The notes beneath the pieces are model-generated. The model was not told the DNA's origin. It searched no databases and saw nothing but the letters and a program-made list of their open reading frames with translations. Shown here piece by piece: positions 21,456-32,228 of a DNA stretch of 64,000 bases. A program made the position numbers and the translations under genes. Position 1 is the first letter of the stretch. Every line of letters starts with the position of its first letter. Source of the stretch: Sclerotiophoma versabilis (Eukaryota; Ascomycota; Dothideomycetes; Pleosporales; Didymellaceae); NCBI GenBank assembly GCA_012274445.1, contig JAAROD010000058.1, forward strand, positions 1,550,001-1,614,000, read 5' to 3'.

Positions 21456-21829
21456 GGCGCACTTATGAGCGGAGGATGTAAAAGTAGAGGCTGTTACCGG
21501 GTGATTCGTGAACGAGAGGACGAGAAGAAGTCTGGTGCTGTATTGATTGTACGGTAATATGTAGAGTCCACGGGTATTATTGTGGTGTGGAATGTGTATT
21601 GAAGACGTAGCTGAACAATTATTGTCGGAATTGCACTAGACATGAGCGGTACAGCTCGTGAGGTAGTTAGACTTGGTTGCTCCCACGGTCACCGAAGAAG
21701 CCGCTAGCTACGGCACGTTACCGACCCACCAATACCGGTAAGACTGACAAGCCCCCTCCCCCCCTCCCCACATCGCTCCCGACAACTTTGTTGACCAGCC
21801 CCAAGATAAATCTCATTCAGATCTAGAGA
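21456..21829. other. Gap with C-rich stretch
   Basis: This is the promoter of the F-box gene. It includes a CCCCCTCCCCCCCTCCCC run around 21752-21769. I see nothing else. Confidence 0.5.
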
Positions 21830-22303
21830 CTAGATTCCGACTGTCACAAATGCCGTTGGGGTAGCTTGAGCATGCTTTGGCATCAAGAAATCAGTGTAAA
21901 CCTGCTCCACACGTTTGATCTTCTTGCCGCCTTTGCTGCCGCCCGCCTTGCCGCCCGTGCTCTTTATAGGCTTCTTGATAGTTCCCTTGCAATCTTTAGG
22001 CTTAGTCCCAGCTGTTGCCCCAGACCCTTTGCCATTTTCCCCACCAGTTCCGGCTCCTTTGCCTTTGCCCGCACTGGTACCCTTTCCTTTACTCTCGCGC
22101 GCTTCGATATCGTTATCCCGCTCTTGTAGCAGAGTTCCAGCAACACCCAATGCTGGTGAATCATGAGGATCTCTGCGGAAACTACCTCCAACACTGTCGT
22201 CGATATTGGCGGAAACTGTCTTTGTGTTCGATTCGACATTGGCAGTAGCAATGGCCTGCATCGCAGCGCTCATGGAGAGCAAAAGAACGTGGGAGAACTT
22301 CAT
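21830..22303 (-). CDS. Small secreted Lys/Gly-rich protein
   Basis: A single exon of 157 residues. A signal peptide (MKFSHVLLLSMSAAMQAIATA) is followed by a charged region and then a Gly/Lys/Ser-rich core with KGKG- and GKG-like repeats, including GKGKGAGTGG. Dibasic sites (RR at about 43-44, KR near 129-130) could be cut by Kex2. The C-terminus is VEQVYTDFLMPKHAQATPTAFV. There is a single cysteine in the mature chain. No family is recognised. It could be a wall-associated or effector-like protein, and the isolated position fits that idea but does not prove it. Confidence 0.6.
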   Translation of the reverse strand: MKFSHVLLLSMSAAMQAIATANVESNTKTVSANIDDSVGGSFRRDPHDSPALGVAGTLLQERDNDIEARESKGKGTSAGKGKGAGTGGENGKGSGATAGTKPKDCKGTIKKPIKSTGGKAGGSKGGKKIKRVEQVYTDFLMPKHAQATPTAFVTVGI

Positions 22304-23426
22304 GGTGAATGAGTAGGGTTATATTTAAGAAGTGTGGTGAATAATGAATGACCAAACTGGAAAGCTCCGAGTATAGGAGTATAGTGAGCAAAAGAATGGT
22401 TCGATGGAATGAATGGAATGAATGTGCTGGTTGAGATCATATTTGAATGTCGCAATGAGCTGGTCTTTATCCAAATAACAGACAGCAAGAGTCTGAGGCA
22501 ATCTCCGTATATCGATGAAATGAGGCATAGTCGAAACCCTCTAGCACAAACCGACTTCGTAGCATGTCTGAGCATCTAGAGCCTTTGGATTTAGTGTGGT
22601 TAGTACTGTTAACTTGAAGGCGAGAAGGGCTGTAGGGTTGTTTGAAGGGCTCCGGAGCTCCGCTTGGAAACAACGGAACAACATGTAAGGATCCAAACTA
22701 TCTTGAATTGATCCATTGCGTAGAGAAATGGGCTGGTGCTAACCTCAAAGTTCATGGTGCACATCAGTGCCGGTCTCCGGTTTGGTAAGGCCTACTCCGT
22801 GTCACGTTCGGTACCCGAACAGCCACTCCGTGCGTCATCCCAACAAATAATTGACCCTTACTCATGTATTGAAATTGCTTTCGGACTGTAGGACTAATGC
22901 TAATACAATTCCTGGGAATGAACCAAGATGTGGACCAATAGTTGTGCGATTACCCACCATAACATCTGACTGGTGAGCTCTGGACTATCACCAGAATCGT
23001 GAACAAGGCACAGTGCAAAATTTGAGTGCCTTGAAACCTCTAATTTTGTGATCTTTGCTGTATGAGGCCAATGTGTGTCCATTCTTTCTCCGGTCACCGA
23101 TTTCTCTTGAAATCCCGATGCATCGTTCAATGGCTTGAGTCGCCAGAACATTGGTACCGACACCTCGTGATGGAAACAGTGTACATTCAGAGCGGATTGG
23201 AAAGGGCTCAGGCAGAAACGGAGTCCGGAAAACGTCTCCAGCTCAGCCTCCAACCCTTGAAAGGCTAGTAAGTAGTCCGTGAACGAGGCTTTCCTATAAG
23301 TATATACATCAGTTTTTGCAGTCTACATGTCAACAATCCAATCATTCAGCAATCCTTCAAGCTTTCCTACAACAGCCTCTACTCTTCCCTCCATTCCACG
23401 CAACCATCATCCACTCATTCAAGATC
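22304..23426. other. Gap between two divergent secreted-protein genes
   Basis: Both flanking genes read outward, so this 1.1 kb holds two promoters. A TATA-like pair (CTATAAGTATATAC) lies near 23294-23307, about 125 bases before the plus-strand ATG. A 117-codon open frame at 22900-23253 on the minus strand shows no recognisable domain. Confidence 0.45.
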
Positions 23427-24453
23427 ATGAAGCCCAACATTTCCTTCTTAGCCATCGCGCTTTTCAAAGCTCTTCTCATCGGCTCTGTTAGAGCGCAGGA
23501 CGCTTCTCTTACTGGCCGGGAAGCATTATGGGATGATGATGCCCTCATCTACACTGATGAGCTCGAAAAGCGTATGCCATCCAACAACGTAGAATATTGC
23601 AGACCAAGTCTGGGAATCACTGAAGACAAAATCGAAGCTAAAAAAGGTGGAAAAGCAAGCGGTACTGGCTATGTCTTCAGCTCCAGGCTCAAATTCAAGA
23701 ATAAGAATGCGGTGGACGTCTTTGACAAGGCGGACACGCAGCTCGCAGCACTGGCTAAGGATGCGTACGAAGAAATGGAGCAAGTATGGACGAGCGTGGC
23801 AGAGAAGAAGAGGCCCGGAGTCATGACGGCTATGTTTATTGGAAAGGAAGTATATCTGAGCTCGTCCCTGAAGGGCCTAGGAGAAGACAAGAGTCCGATC
23901 TGGAATATGGAAACCAGCTTGTTCTTAAAAGGCCTTCCAGATGGTTTAAAAGAGTGTATGACGAAGTGTCAGGACGACTTCCGTGATCGCCAACGAGGAG
24001 ATGAAAATCTTAACATACACAGACAGCGCGGTGCTTGTGTAAGTTTGAGCCTCCAGGATCTTTGTTGATCAAAGTTCCAGGAAACTGACAAAGGACCAGG
24101 GAGAATGTATTGCTATGGTGCAATACTTTTCGGCTAACAAAGGCAAAAAGACATGTGCGAATTCAGTCTTTGTCACAGTGAACAAGGTGGGCGGAAAGAT
24201 TCAAGTCGTCGAACCATGTGGAACGCGAAACATCAAGGAAGTTCCCACGGAAGAGAGGTGGGGTTGCGCACTGCCTGTCAAAGTGTGTGGTGGTAGGAGT
24301 ATCGACAGCGCTGCAACGAAGTTCGACGTTTATGCCATTGGAAAGATGAAGCAAAAAACAGGATGGGAGATCGACTCGCATTACCAAGCGTCGGATAGAT
24401 ATCACACGAAGGACCACATCAAGTTACCTAAGGATCTATTCGAAGTTCCCTAG
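23427..24453 (+). CDS. Secreted protein with deaminase-like motifs
   Basis: Two exons, 23427-24038 and 24100-24453, in phase 0, give 321 residues. A signal peptide (about 1-24, ending VRAQ) and a short pro-region ending in KR at 48-49 are followed by the mature chain. Features in order are a helix (about 95-128), a likely beta hairpin (131-150, VMTAMFIGKEVYLSSSLKG), CGE at 204-206 opening a helix (GACGECIAMVQYF), a strand (VFVTVN, 227-232) and PCG at 243-245. This order and spacing resemble the cytidine-deaminase fold, where CxE and PCxxC bind zinc. The last cysteine of PCxxC is replaced (PCGTR), so zinc binding may be altered or lost. No known fungal family comes to mind, and the deaminase link is an inference. 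The intron lies inside the CGE motif, and the splice recreates it. Confidence 0.75.
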
Positions 24454-25098
24454 AGAGCAGGTACGGGCTACTCTGCCGAAGGGATAAGAGGCAAAATTTT
24501 CGAAAAGAATCACGACCAACAGCGTATCGAGCAGTAGAGCTTGTTCTCGATGTTTTCGGTCGTATGTTGGAGTGAGACTGGAAAGGAGACATCATATCAT
24601 AGCAACACTGTTCAAGAATTCCATACCAGCGCAGTCATAATTCGGCCTGCTCTGTATTCCTATAATTCGTTATGTCGTTACTGTTCCATGTGTTATCCGT
24701 GCAAGCTGAATTTCAGACCAAAGCTATCGTTACTCACAGATTACTGCTGATAAGAGTACGACGAAGCCAAGACAGAGCACGAAGACTGCAATCATGGCCT
24801 CCCATATTTCTGCTTAGCGTTATTGCTTCAAATCCCAGCCCTCATGCAGCAAATCAGAACTGTATGTGCTTGCCCTGTGCGTCTATGGAATGATAGCACA
24901 ATGTGGCCCAACTATTCCTGAGTATTTATTTACGGATCCTAGGACGCTAGCTCCTACTTGTACATTGGGCAACCGTCCAATTCCTAAACACAACTTCAGC
25001 CTGTCGGTAGAAGAGTAGACCTATCGGCCTGTTGTACGCGCCACGTCCGACTTGCTCCGAATAGCATCCAATCTGTTTGTCTCTTTTTCTACATTCAA
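24454..25098. other. Gap between convergent secreted-protein genes
   Basis: AT-rich 3' sequence. I see no coding signal. Confidence 0.5.
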
Positions 25099-25350
25099 TC
25101 AGGTCCTTTTACAGCACGACCAACAATCGCCCTGATGCTTAGTGTACTAAAAGCCGTCAGTAAGAGTAGGTTTCCTTCCACATAGCTTACTCACCCAGCC
25201 CTTTCCACAGTTCTGTATGGGCTTTGCGGCACATATCCTTGTGCAAATCTCCGGCTTTCGAGTAGACTTGGGTGCAGGTGTCTTGGTAGTGCATGGCTCT
25301 GCGACAACCACGGCAGCGAGGACGCCGATAAGGACGGCTGAAAGCTTCAT
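25099..25350 (-). CDS. Small cysteine-rich secreted protein
   Basis: Two exons, 25195-25350 and 25099-25146, in phase 0 with a 48-base intron (GTGAGT...TTTAG), give 67 residues. The signal peptide is MKLSAVLIGVLAAVVVA. The mature peptide of about 50 residues has seven cysteines with a CxxxC pair near the middle and a C-terminal CWSCC. The second exon supplies three of the seven cysteines and ends DCWSCCKRT. Without the splice the frame runs into intron sequence, so the tail would be missed. Size, charge and cysteine content are those of apoplastic effectors or antimicrobial peptides of fungi. No homologue is recognised, and an odd number of cysteines suggests a free thiol or a dimer. Confidence 0.65.
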
Positions 25351-25715
25351 AATGACGTATTTTTGTAGGTATGCAAGATATTGCTGGTGATACTGGTGTG
25401 ACTGTTGCAAATCTGGGAGGGAAGCTGCAGTGTTAAGTATTAGATTGTGTACCTATGGAATGATGATGCCGAGAATTGATTGTGCGACCTGAGAATTAAG
25501 GTATGTGGTGCACAGGGTAGCTCCCACTCAACATGCTTGGATCTAGCTGGAACAAAAAACCGCTCTCCTGGAAGTAGCAGTCGCTCTGTGAAAGTGTGAT
25601 ATTCTCAAGTGTAACCTGCAGAGTTGATTGAGCTAAAGACCTAGAGTGAAATACAGAGTTCGTTCATTATACTTCATCCCGAGGGATTTCTGATTTTTTG
25701 CAGTCTGACACTATC
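25351..25715. other. Gap between Cys-rich gene and reductase
   Basis: This is the promoter of the Cys-rich peptide gene. No coding signal is seen. Confidence 0.5.
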
Positions 25716-26856
25716 CTACTGATCAGGCAGTTTGACTAGCCCTTTCACTTCTTTCGTGCGCCATTGGATGGCTCGAGCGAGCTGATAGAGTACCTCGAGC
25801 GTTGGCATTGGCACACCAGCTTTCTTGCCCTCCCGCAGTGGCTCACCAAGCAAGTTCTCAATTTCGATGAAATTACCCTGCTTCGAGTTAGCTTCATTAT
25901 TGTATTCCACGAGAAGTAGACTTGCCTTCTCAAGATCCTGCTGCATACTCGGCTTCGCCCAACTCTCCAGCGGATCCGTGTTGATAACCTTCTCAACCAC
26001 ATCCTCTTCCAGCTCGACATTTGCTACAGCTTTCGCCGCGGCAACAAGCTCGCTCATCGCCGGTCGGACCAAACCATCCAACCCACCATCTGCAAGCCTA
26101 ATTCTCCCAGAGTCTACACCAGTAATGGCACAAATCGGATTCAGGCATGCGTTGTAGACCAACTTTCGCCAACGATCATGCGAAACGTTTTCTGAGTACT
26201 TGCAGTGCGTCTTGCCACCCGAGGAGTACAGAGTCACGAATTGTTGGGCTCTATCAGAAGCTATCTCGTTGCTGACTGAAGGGTGCGAGAAGGCGCCGAT
26301 AAGAAGTCGATCTGGCTCATTCTGGACGATGTGACCGGGAGATGGCTCGGCGCTGCCAATCAGTGATACACCGGAGAGGACGACAGTCTGTGAATGAGAC
26401 TCTAGGAACGGTCTCTCGATGTTCAATCCATTCTGGAGGAGGACCAAGGTTGTATGTGTGTTGTCTTTCGGTAAGGCAGCAGCGACCAGGTTGAGTGAGG
26501 TAGGCCCGATGTCTGGTACGCTTTTGGTGCAGAGAACGATATAGTCGTACGGTGGAAGGTTCTCGGCAATGATATCTGGAATGCTGTTGCGGACTGTGAT
26601 GGGTCAGTATCTGTGCTCACATGGCTCGACACTTGTCGTGATTGGGACTAAGCACACCAACACTCGGTCTGAATCCTTTCAACGATCCATGATCGCAGCT
26701 TTCAATGGTATATCCTTGCTCTTTGACAGCATTGTAGTTTGATCTAAGGGCAACTGTGACTGAGGCAAGGCCGCCGACTTCCAAGTTCAAAGCAGCAATT
26801 GCGCCAACAGAACCGGCGCCAATTACAAGGACAGTCTTCTTCTGTGTGTCAGTCAT
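25716..26856 (-). CDS. 2-dehydropantoate 2-reductase family (PanE/ApbA-like)
   Basis: Two exons, 26658-26856 and 25716-26593, give 358 residues. The donor is a less usual GTGTGC and the 64-base intron ends CACAG. The join restores PSVVRNSIPDII, matching the family. The Rossmann motif VIGAGSVGA begins at residue 10. The C-terminal half has RWRKLVYNACLNPICAITG with the catalytic Lys and Asn, and the NEANSKQGNFIEIENLLGEP segment typical of ketopantoate reductases. The reaction reduces 2-dehydropantoate to pantoate with NADPH for coenzyme A. Fungi often carry several paralogues, some in secondary metabolism, so this copy need not be the pantothenate enzyme. Confidence 0.88.
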
Positions 26857-27288
26857 TGTGAAGTTGAACAACGGAAGAGCGCCTGACTCACTTGGATATA
26901 TGTTTGTTGAAGGTCGATAGGGCGCGCGTTAGACGCGTTAGGTGGGGTGGAGGGGCAGCCGATGGAAAAGCAGCTCCGCCTCCGTTGCAAAGGACGAGAG
27001 AGTCTGTTTCGGTATAGTACCTGCTTCAGAATGCATCACAGAATGAACAATGGATTCACGCGTATGGACATAAAAGGATCCTTTCAATCGATCTCGATTT
27101 TGATGCAAATGTTGGTTACAATCCTTTGAATTCGTGGGTCGCAACCTGTTCATCCCCAGATGCTCCGTATCACTCCGCTTTCATTTCGTTGCATTGATGC
27201 ATAGCATGAGTCGATTGGGAAAGCCGTCCATCCCGTCCGCCTGAAGACTACGCCGAAGGCCCAGCAAAAGAGAGAGAAAGAGACACGC
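26857..27288. other. Gap between reductase and eL42
   Basis: No coding signal is seen. It contains the promoter of the reductase gene and the 3' end of eL42. Confidence 0.5.
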
Positions 27289-28228
27289 TTAGAAGACAAG
27301 AGCGGCACCCTTGGTCTTCTTGTCACCACCGAGCTCGAAGTGCTTGCATCGCTTGAGGGCGAGCTGTTGGGTTGTTAGCAATATTTTCTGCAATTGTTGC
27401 ATTGGTCGTACCTGTGCCTTGGTCTTGCAAGCTGTGCACTCCAATCGGAGGACGACCTTCTTGGTGGTCTTAGCCCTCTTGTGGAAGACGGGCTTGGTCT
27501 GACCTCCGTAACCGGACTGCTTGCGGTCGTAACGACGCTTACCCTGAGCGAACAGAGAAGCCTTGCCAGCCTTGTACTCTGCGCAGGTTCAGTATGTGCA
27601 TGGTATGTCCTCGGTTGCGGGCTACTAACGGGTGACCTTGTGCTGGGTGTGCTTCTTGCAGTCCTTGCCCTTGCAGTAGGTACGGCGGGTCTTGGGAACG
27701 TTGACCTGAACAATTTTCGTCAGCGCATGTCCGTCGCCAATATGCGTGTCCTGGACAAAATCCATCAAAGGGCCTTGGCTTGCAACATGAGTGACGAGGT
27801 GATGTGGCGAACGTAGTGGCGCGCGATGCGATGCGGAATCGAATATATAGTATCATCTAGAGCGGTTCCGTTGCGTGCGTACAGTCGGCGAGATTTGTAT
27901 GAACGGTGTGGTGCCCGTCATGGTCGCACGGTTGGCTACGTGCCTGGACGTGGGTGCTGCCGCTCAGAATTTGCAAGCCGAACCAGCTGTTTGTTTCACT
28001 GTCGGTCATCCACCTCCCAACCAAATGTACGAAGATCTTTCCTTGGACGCCGTAGCCCAATTCTATCGGCTGCTTTTTCGTAGCTGGCGGTACGGTTGTA
28101 GCTCTCGAGGAGCGTGCGCTCGTTTCGGTCGGGCTCGTTATTAAAGAGTCGTTTGCGATATCGTCGTTCACTCATGTTGTGGTCGCGGCTCCCTCCGTGT
28201 AGAATTTGGGCATGTCTGCACTCACCAT
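27289..28228 (-). CDS. rpl42: 60S ribosomal protein eL42 (L44/L36a)
   Basis: Four exons, 28226-28228 (the ATG alone), 27630-27705, 27412-27578 and 27289-27363, give 106 residues. All splices agree in phase and restore the whole family sequence (VNVPKTRRTYCKGKDCKKH through GGDKKTKGAALVF). Exon 1 is only the start codon, with a classical GTGAGT donor, and intron 1 is 520 bases. The four zinc-binding cysteines are present (YCKGKDC and ECTACK). Residue 56 is Pro (GQTKPVFHK), the form known to go with cycloheximide sensitivity. A nearby in-frame ATG in the first intron would add a 20-residue extension and is unlikely to be used, since the mature protein begins VNVP. Confidence 0.93.
27706..28225 (-). 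other. Long first intron of the eL42 gene
   Basis: At 520 bases this intron is about ten times longer than others in the window. It follows the ATG directly. It holds no convincing coding sequence or snoRNA-like element that I can verify. Long first introns in ribosomal-protein genes often contain regulatory elements. Confidence 0.6.
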
Positions 28229-28576
28229 CTTGACTGATTTTTGTCTGTCGGTTAGTGAGGCGTTGACGGGTGTGGTGATGTTTGCTCCTTCCCTCGCAAT
28301 GTGCGGTGTCTACTCTAAGCGAGCCCGGGATTTGGTTAGCGTTTGTGCACGGGCCACGCTGCTTGTAGAGACATTCGTCACTGTCGAACATTTGCATTGG
28401 CCAATGGACCTTGGGTGAAAGATTGATGTTTACAAGGTGCGCAGTTTTCTCGAGGGAAATGAAACTTCATTTACGAGGTGGTATCATGCGAATCAAAAGC
28501 GAACCGCCATAACGCCCGTGATCTCCATTCTAATCCCCCCCCCCCCCAAGATCTCAGAGACCGCTGCATATTATGT
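28229..28576. other. Gap with a 13-base C run
   Basis: Promoter of eL42. A homopolymer of 13 C lies at 28535-28547, a place where sequence length is often uncertain. Confidence 0.6.
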
Positions 28577-30705
28577 CTAGTAGATAGGATGCCCTTCGTC
28601 CCACGATTTCTTCTCTGTCATCGCCTTCGATGCAGTTTGTGGTGTAGTTTCAATGCTGAATCGGCCGCTCTCACGCTTGCCACTGCTCCTGCCGTCTTCA
28701 ATCACATGCATTGGGCCGATCCACTCCCACATGCGAGCCACATCACCGCTGTTCGCAGTCCTGACTGCTGCACGCACGTTCGAGTTAAATTCGACTTTTT
28801 TCTGTACCCTCTCCCACAACTTCTGCCGACGCGAAGAAGAGAATTCATTGCGGAGCACATCGTCTCGTAACTGCGCCATGCTGATTCCACGCTCAGCATA
28901 CGCACCAGGCTCTTGGTAGCTGAGTGCAGCGTGGTTAGCAAGCCTGTCAAACACCTCGCTGGCTAGCTGTTTCGCACGGGCTTCCATCGCTCGACTTGTC
29001 GTGTACGAGTATCTGCCATAGGAGCCAGAAGCGATGAGCAGGAAGAAGATCACAATTTGGAGAAGATGTCGTTCAAAGGATTGTATGACGGATCTTCGGA
29101 CGCTGCAGGTGAGGGAGAGCTTTGCGAGTGAGGTTGAGGAGAGTTTTCGCTTTCTGGTAGTTCTGTATCCACAGGAAGGTAACTGATTAGTACGGTTCTA
29201 CGTCAGAAAAGGTTGCGTGACTGATATGGGGCTACAGAGGATGGTACTTACGCATCTGTAGTCTCAACGACCTCATCTCGCAGGACTGTCTCGGGGAAAG
29301 CTCGTTCAAACAGCTCGCTAAACTCCTTGTCGGTCATGCCTTTCTGCGTACGTGCGGCCAACGTCTGCTTCAGCTCCTCCTCAGCAACCTCAGGTGTTTC
29401 GACAGGCTTGCCCTCTGCATCTGGCTCACCGCACTCGTACTGAGCTCTCTTCTCTCGTAGGATCTCTACCGCTTTATTGGCGACGGCTGTGACTTTACGG
29501 GTCTTCGCTGTGTCCGGTTCGCACGTTGGTGGCAGAGGGATGAGACCGCCTATTGACAGGGGGTGATCTTTGCGGATGAAATCGCGATCGCAAGTGAGCT
29601 CCAGTCCTCTGTAGCATTGTGCGTGTGGCGGGCAAGGCTCACACTGTGGGAGTATGTCACTCGCCCACTCCGGCACGTCCAAGCCGGCAAGGCTCGTGGC
29701 GTCCCTTCCAATACCACAAAAGCCCACTTCAATCTTTTCTTGCCGCCAGACACCGCCAAGTACAGCAGCGGTCGTAAGGAGGAGCGTTGCCGAAAAGGCC
29801 TTCAGGGTACCCGTTGCCTTCGAAGACTGCTTGCGCCTACGAGGCGGGAGGATGTCAACCTGGCCGCTCTTTGCGCGCTCCCGTACCAGTTCCAGTTGCT
29901 CTTCTGGAGTGAACTCTTCGCCCGCATCCGTACTCTCGTGTTCCTCCTCTTGCGCGTGTGGGGCGGCTACATCGAACGTCTTGCGGGAGGGCACAATGAT
30001 GCCTTCGTCGTATTGTTCTGCGCTGTGCTCAGCTGTTCGTCGGCGGTGTGCATCGCTCTTGCGCCTCAGCTTGACCTCAGATCCTAAGGTCCGCCTCCTA
30101 CTCTTGTCGCGTGATGTGGTATCGGGAACCGCTGGAGAGCTACCACTCTGGAAAGGATTGTCTTGCGTGAACGGGCTCTCGGGGCCGGCGTGATGCCATG
30201 CCTCTGGGTCAGGTGTAGGCTCCTTGTAGGCTGGTGTGACACTCTTGCGAGTGCGTCTGGCTGATGGACGCTCGTCGATCTCCGGTTCCAATGCCCTGCT
30301 GTGCTTCGCAGGTACAGCGCGCGCTGGAGTCTTTGCGCGCGACACAGGCGCAGTATCTTCGGCATCTTCAGTTGCTCCGCGGGTCGTGCGGCGTGCGGTT
30401 CGCCTTGTCGCAGGCGTTGGCGCGACTAGTGTATCGTCTTCAGCGTCGTCGACTGTACTGTTGTTACTTGATGGCACATCTACGATGCCGCGCGTGGTAC
30501 GCTTGGTGCGCGCATGTGATCTCTGTACTTGCGCCGCCTGAGGAGCTACAGACTCGTTGAAGAGGGCTACCAGCTGCGGCTTCTTCGCAGAGGATGGGTA
30601 GCCAACGCCATGCTTGAGCAAAATGCTGCGCAGCTCTGGGACCGTTATCTTGTTCGAGTCAACGCCGGGCTCAAAGTACCAGTATTCCCCGCGAGCGTCG
30701 GCCAT
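28577..30705 (-). CDS. src1: Inner nuclear membrane protein Src1/Heh (Man1 family)
   Basis: Two exons, 29252-30705 and 28577-29162, give 679 residues. The intron is 89 bases and a split Ala codon joins the exons. The N-terminus (about 1-50) is the helix-extension-helix domain (KITVPELRSILLKHGVGYP), which binds DNA or chromatin. A long basic, Ser/Arg-rich linker follows. A first membrane segment lies at about 303-320, then a lumenal loop with the cysteines of the Man1-Src1 C-terminal domain (CEPCPPHAQCYRG), then a second membrane segment at about 517-534 and the MSC winged-helix tail (RLANHAALSYQEPG...WEWIG). It anchors chromatin, including rDNA, to the nuclear envelope in yeast. The second exon carries the second membrane span, so the splice is needed. 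Confidence 0.9.
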
Positions 30706-31167
30706 GTTTGGCGGTCGGTGGTCGTGCGATGTAAGATAGGTGGTAAAAAGAGCGACTCGTATAGGCGCTAAAAGAAAGCTGCTGCAGTGCGACAAGGATG
30801 AGGCGGCGATTGATGAGAGCAGGCAGACGTGTGGGAGGAAAGTACGATAGTGTTTGTGACGTAACCACAGCAACACAAATCACTCAGAGGGGCCCGCCGA
30901 ACTGACTCGCGCCCACGTTTTGCTCCTCTTCCATGTGATCACCACAACGAGCTGCCTAGGACCGATCAAGGAAACTGCAAAGATGAAGCTACCCTCATTG
31001 AGCTCTAAGTTTACTTTGACTAGTCGTTTTGTCCAAGAGAAATAGCATATATGGTGCCTGCTGGTTTGGTGAACACCGAATCTTGATTCATCATCATTAC
31101 ATTTCGTTTTACTTTGTCAACTCTTAGGTGCAAACAAGACCCCAGGCGATACCATTCATCTAGTTCA
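30706..31167. other. Gap upstream of Src1
   Basis: Promoter of Src1. No other signal is seen. Confidence 0.5.
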
Positions 31168-31680
31168 TTAAACACTAGAAATCATCCAACATGATGTTGG
31201 CCAATCGATCATAGCCGGGACCGGTTGCCACGTGAAAAGAGTCCAACCCATCAGCAAAGTCTTCGCCAGATCACCTTCGTGATCAGCGTATGAGTCGATA
31301 AAATCCAAGGCAAAAGTGCAGAAATTGTACGGGCTTAAGGTAATGTTGCGAGACTTCGTCAACATTAGCACGGAACGGCGTACCTTTTCCGTCTCAACAT
31401 TCAGTATTGTAGGAGCATTGTAGTTACTGCGTTTGTAGGGGTAGCCTAATCCAGATGCCTTCATAATGCCAACATCAAGCGAAGCCTTGTTTACATAATC
31501 AAACCCTGGATGGAGTTTGTGAACAGGAAGGGCTGTTCCGAAGACCAAATGCCCGCAACCTGGATATCAGACATAGTTGAGACCATGGACGATCTATGAC
31601 CCTCGCTAATCAACTGTCCCAGCACCACTGTCAAGTATGTCCTGCGCGGTTTAAAACTGGCTCCAGGAGTGTGACCTATA
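31168..31680 (-). pseudogene. Possible gene fragment or decayed gene
   Basis: Two minus-strand open stretches look coding but do not join cleanly. One reads GHTPGASFKPRRTYLTV... to SMVSTMSDIQ (about 31520-31670). The other reads CGHLVFGTALPVHKLHPG... and runs to a stop at 31168. A possible acceptor (ATATCCAG) precedes the second, but no matching donor gives an open frame with an ATG. I do not recognise the protein. It could be a partial gene with unseen upstream exons or a pseudogene. Confidence 0.22.
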
Positions 31681-32228
31681 ACACCGTCTTTCGATGAACG
31701 GAACTTGACCAGGCATATCGCTCATGTTTCGTGCTACCAAGGTCACAAGTCTAGAACCCCACAGCCGGCTTGTCAGACTTTCATACTGCAGCGGTCGCTA
31801 GAGTGCGAATCGTCGTGAAAAAGTAGTTATGCCGGCGAATCTAGTGATTCTACTCAAAGCTGGTAAGAATTCAAAGTAAGAGATCATGCGCTTGTTGTGC
31901 GATAAACCAATCGACTATCCACCTGCTATAAGGGTGGTCCGCGAGTGGTTCTTAGGGGAGTTTTGACGCAGTGTTGTACCTACGTCCTTAGTCACAGTCT
32001 ACAATTTCACAGACATATTCAGTACCATTGCAAAGTATTACGCTCCACACGCGAGTGTAAGTCCAGTCAACGGATCTCTCGATGTTCACTCCTTCAATTA
32101 GCGGTCGGATTCACACTATGTAAGTTTCTCCCATATCGTTATCATCTCTTCACGCTCTCACTCTGTAGGGACCTCCCACAAGGTCTCTTCTGATCCGCAC
32201 GCATCTCCGACCTCCATTCATAAGTGAC
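31681..32228. other. Gap with possible 5' untranslated intron
   Basis: A GTAAGT donor near 32120 and a CTGTAG near 32170 could form a leader intron for the short gene at 32229. No coding signal is seen. Confidence 0.3.

Noticed and set aside
27840..27856. TATATAT motif that looked like the eL42 promoter
   Set aside because: The real start codon lies 370 bases upstream at 28228, so this motif is inside the first intron.
28535..28547. Run of 13 C as a regulatory element
   Set aside because: It is a simple homopolymer, mainly a sequencing-accuracy concern.
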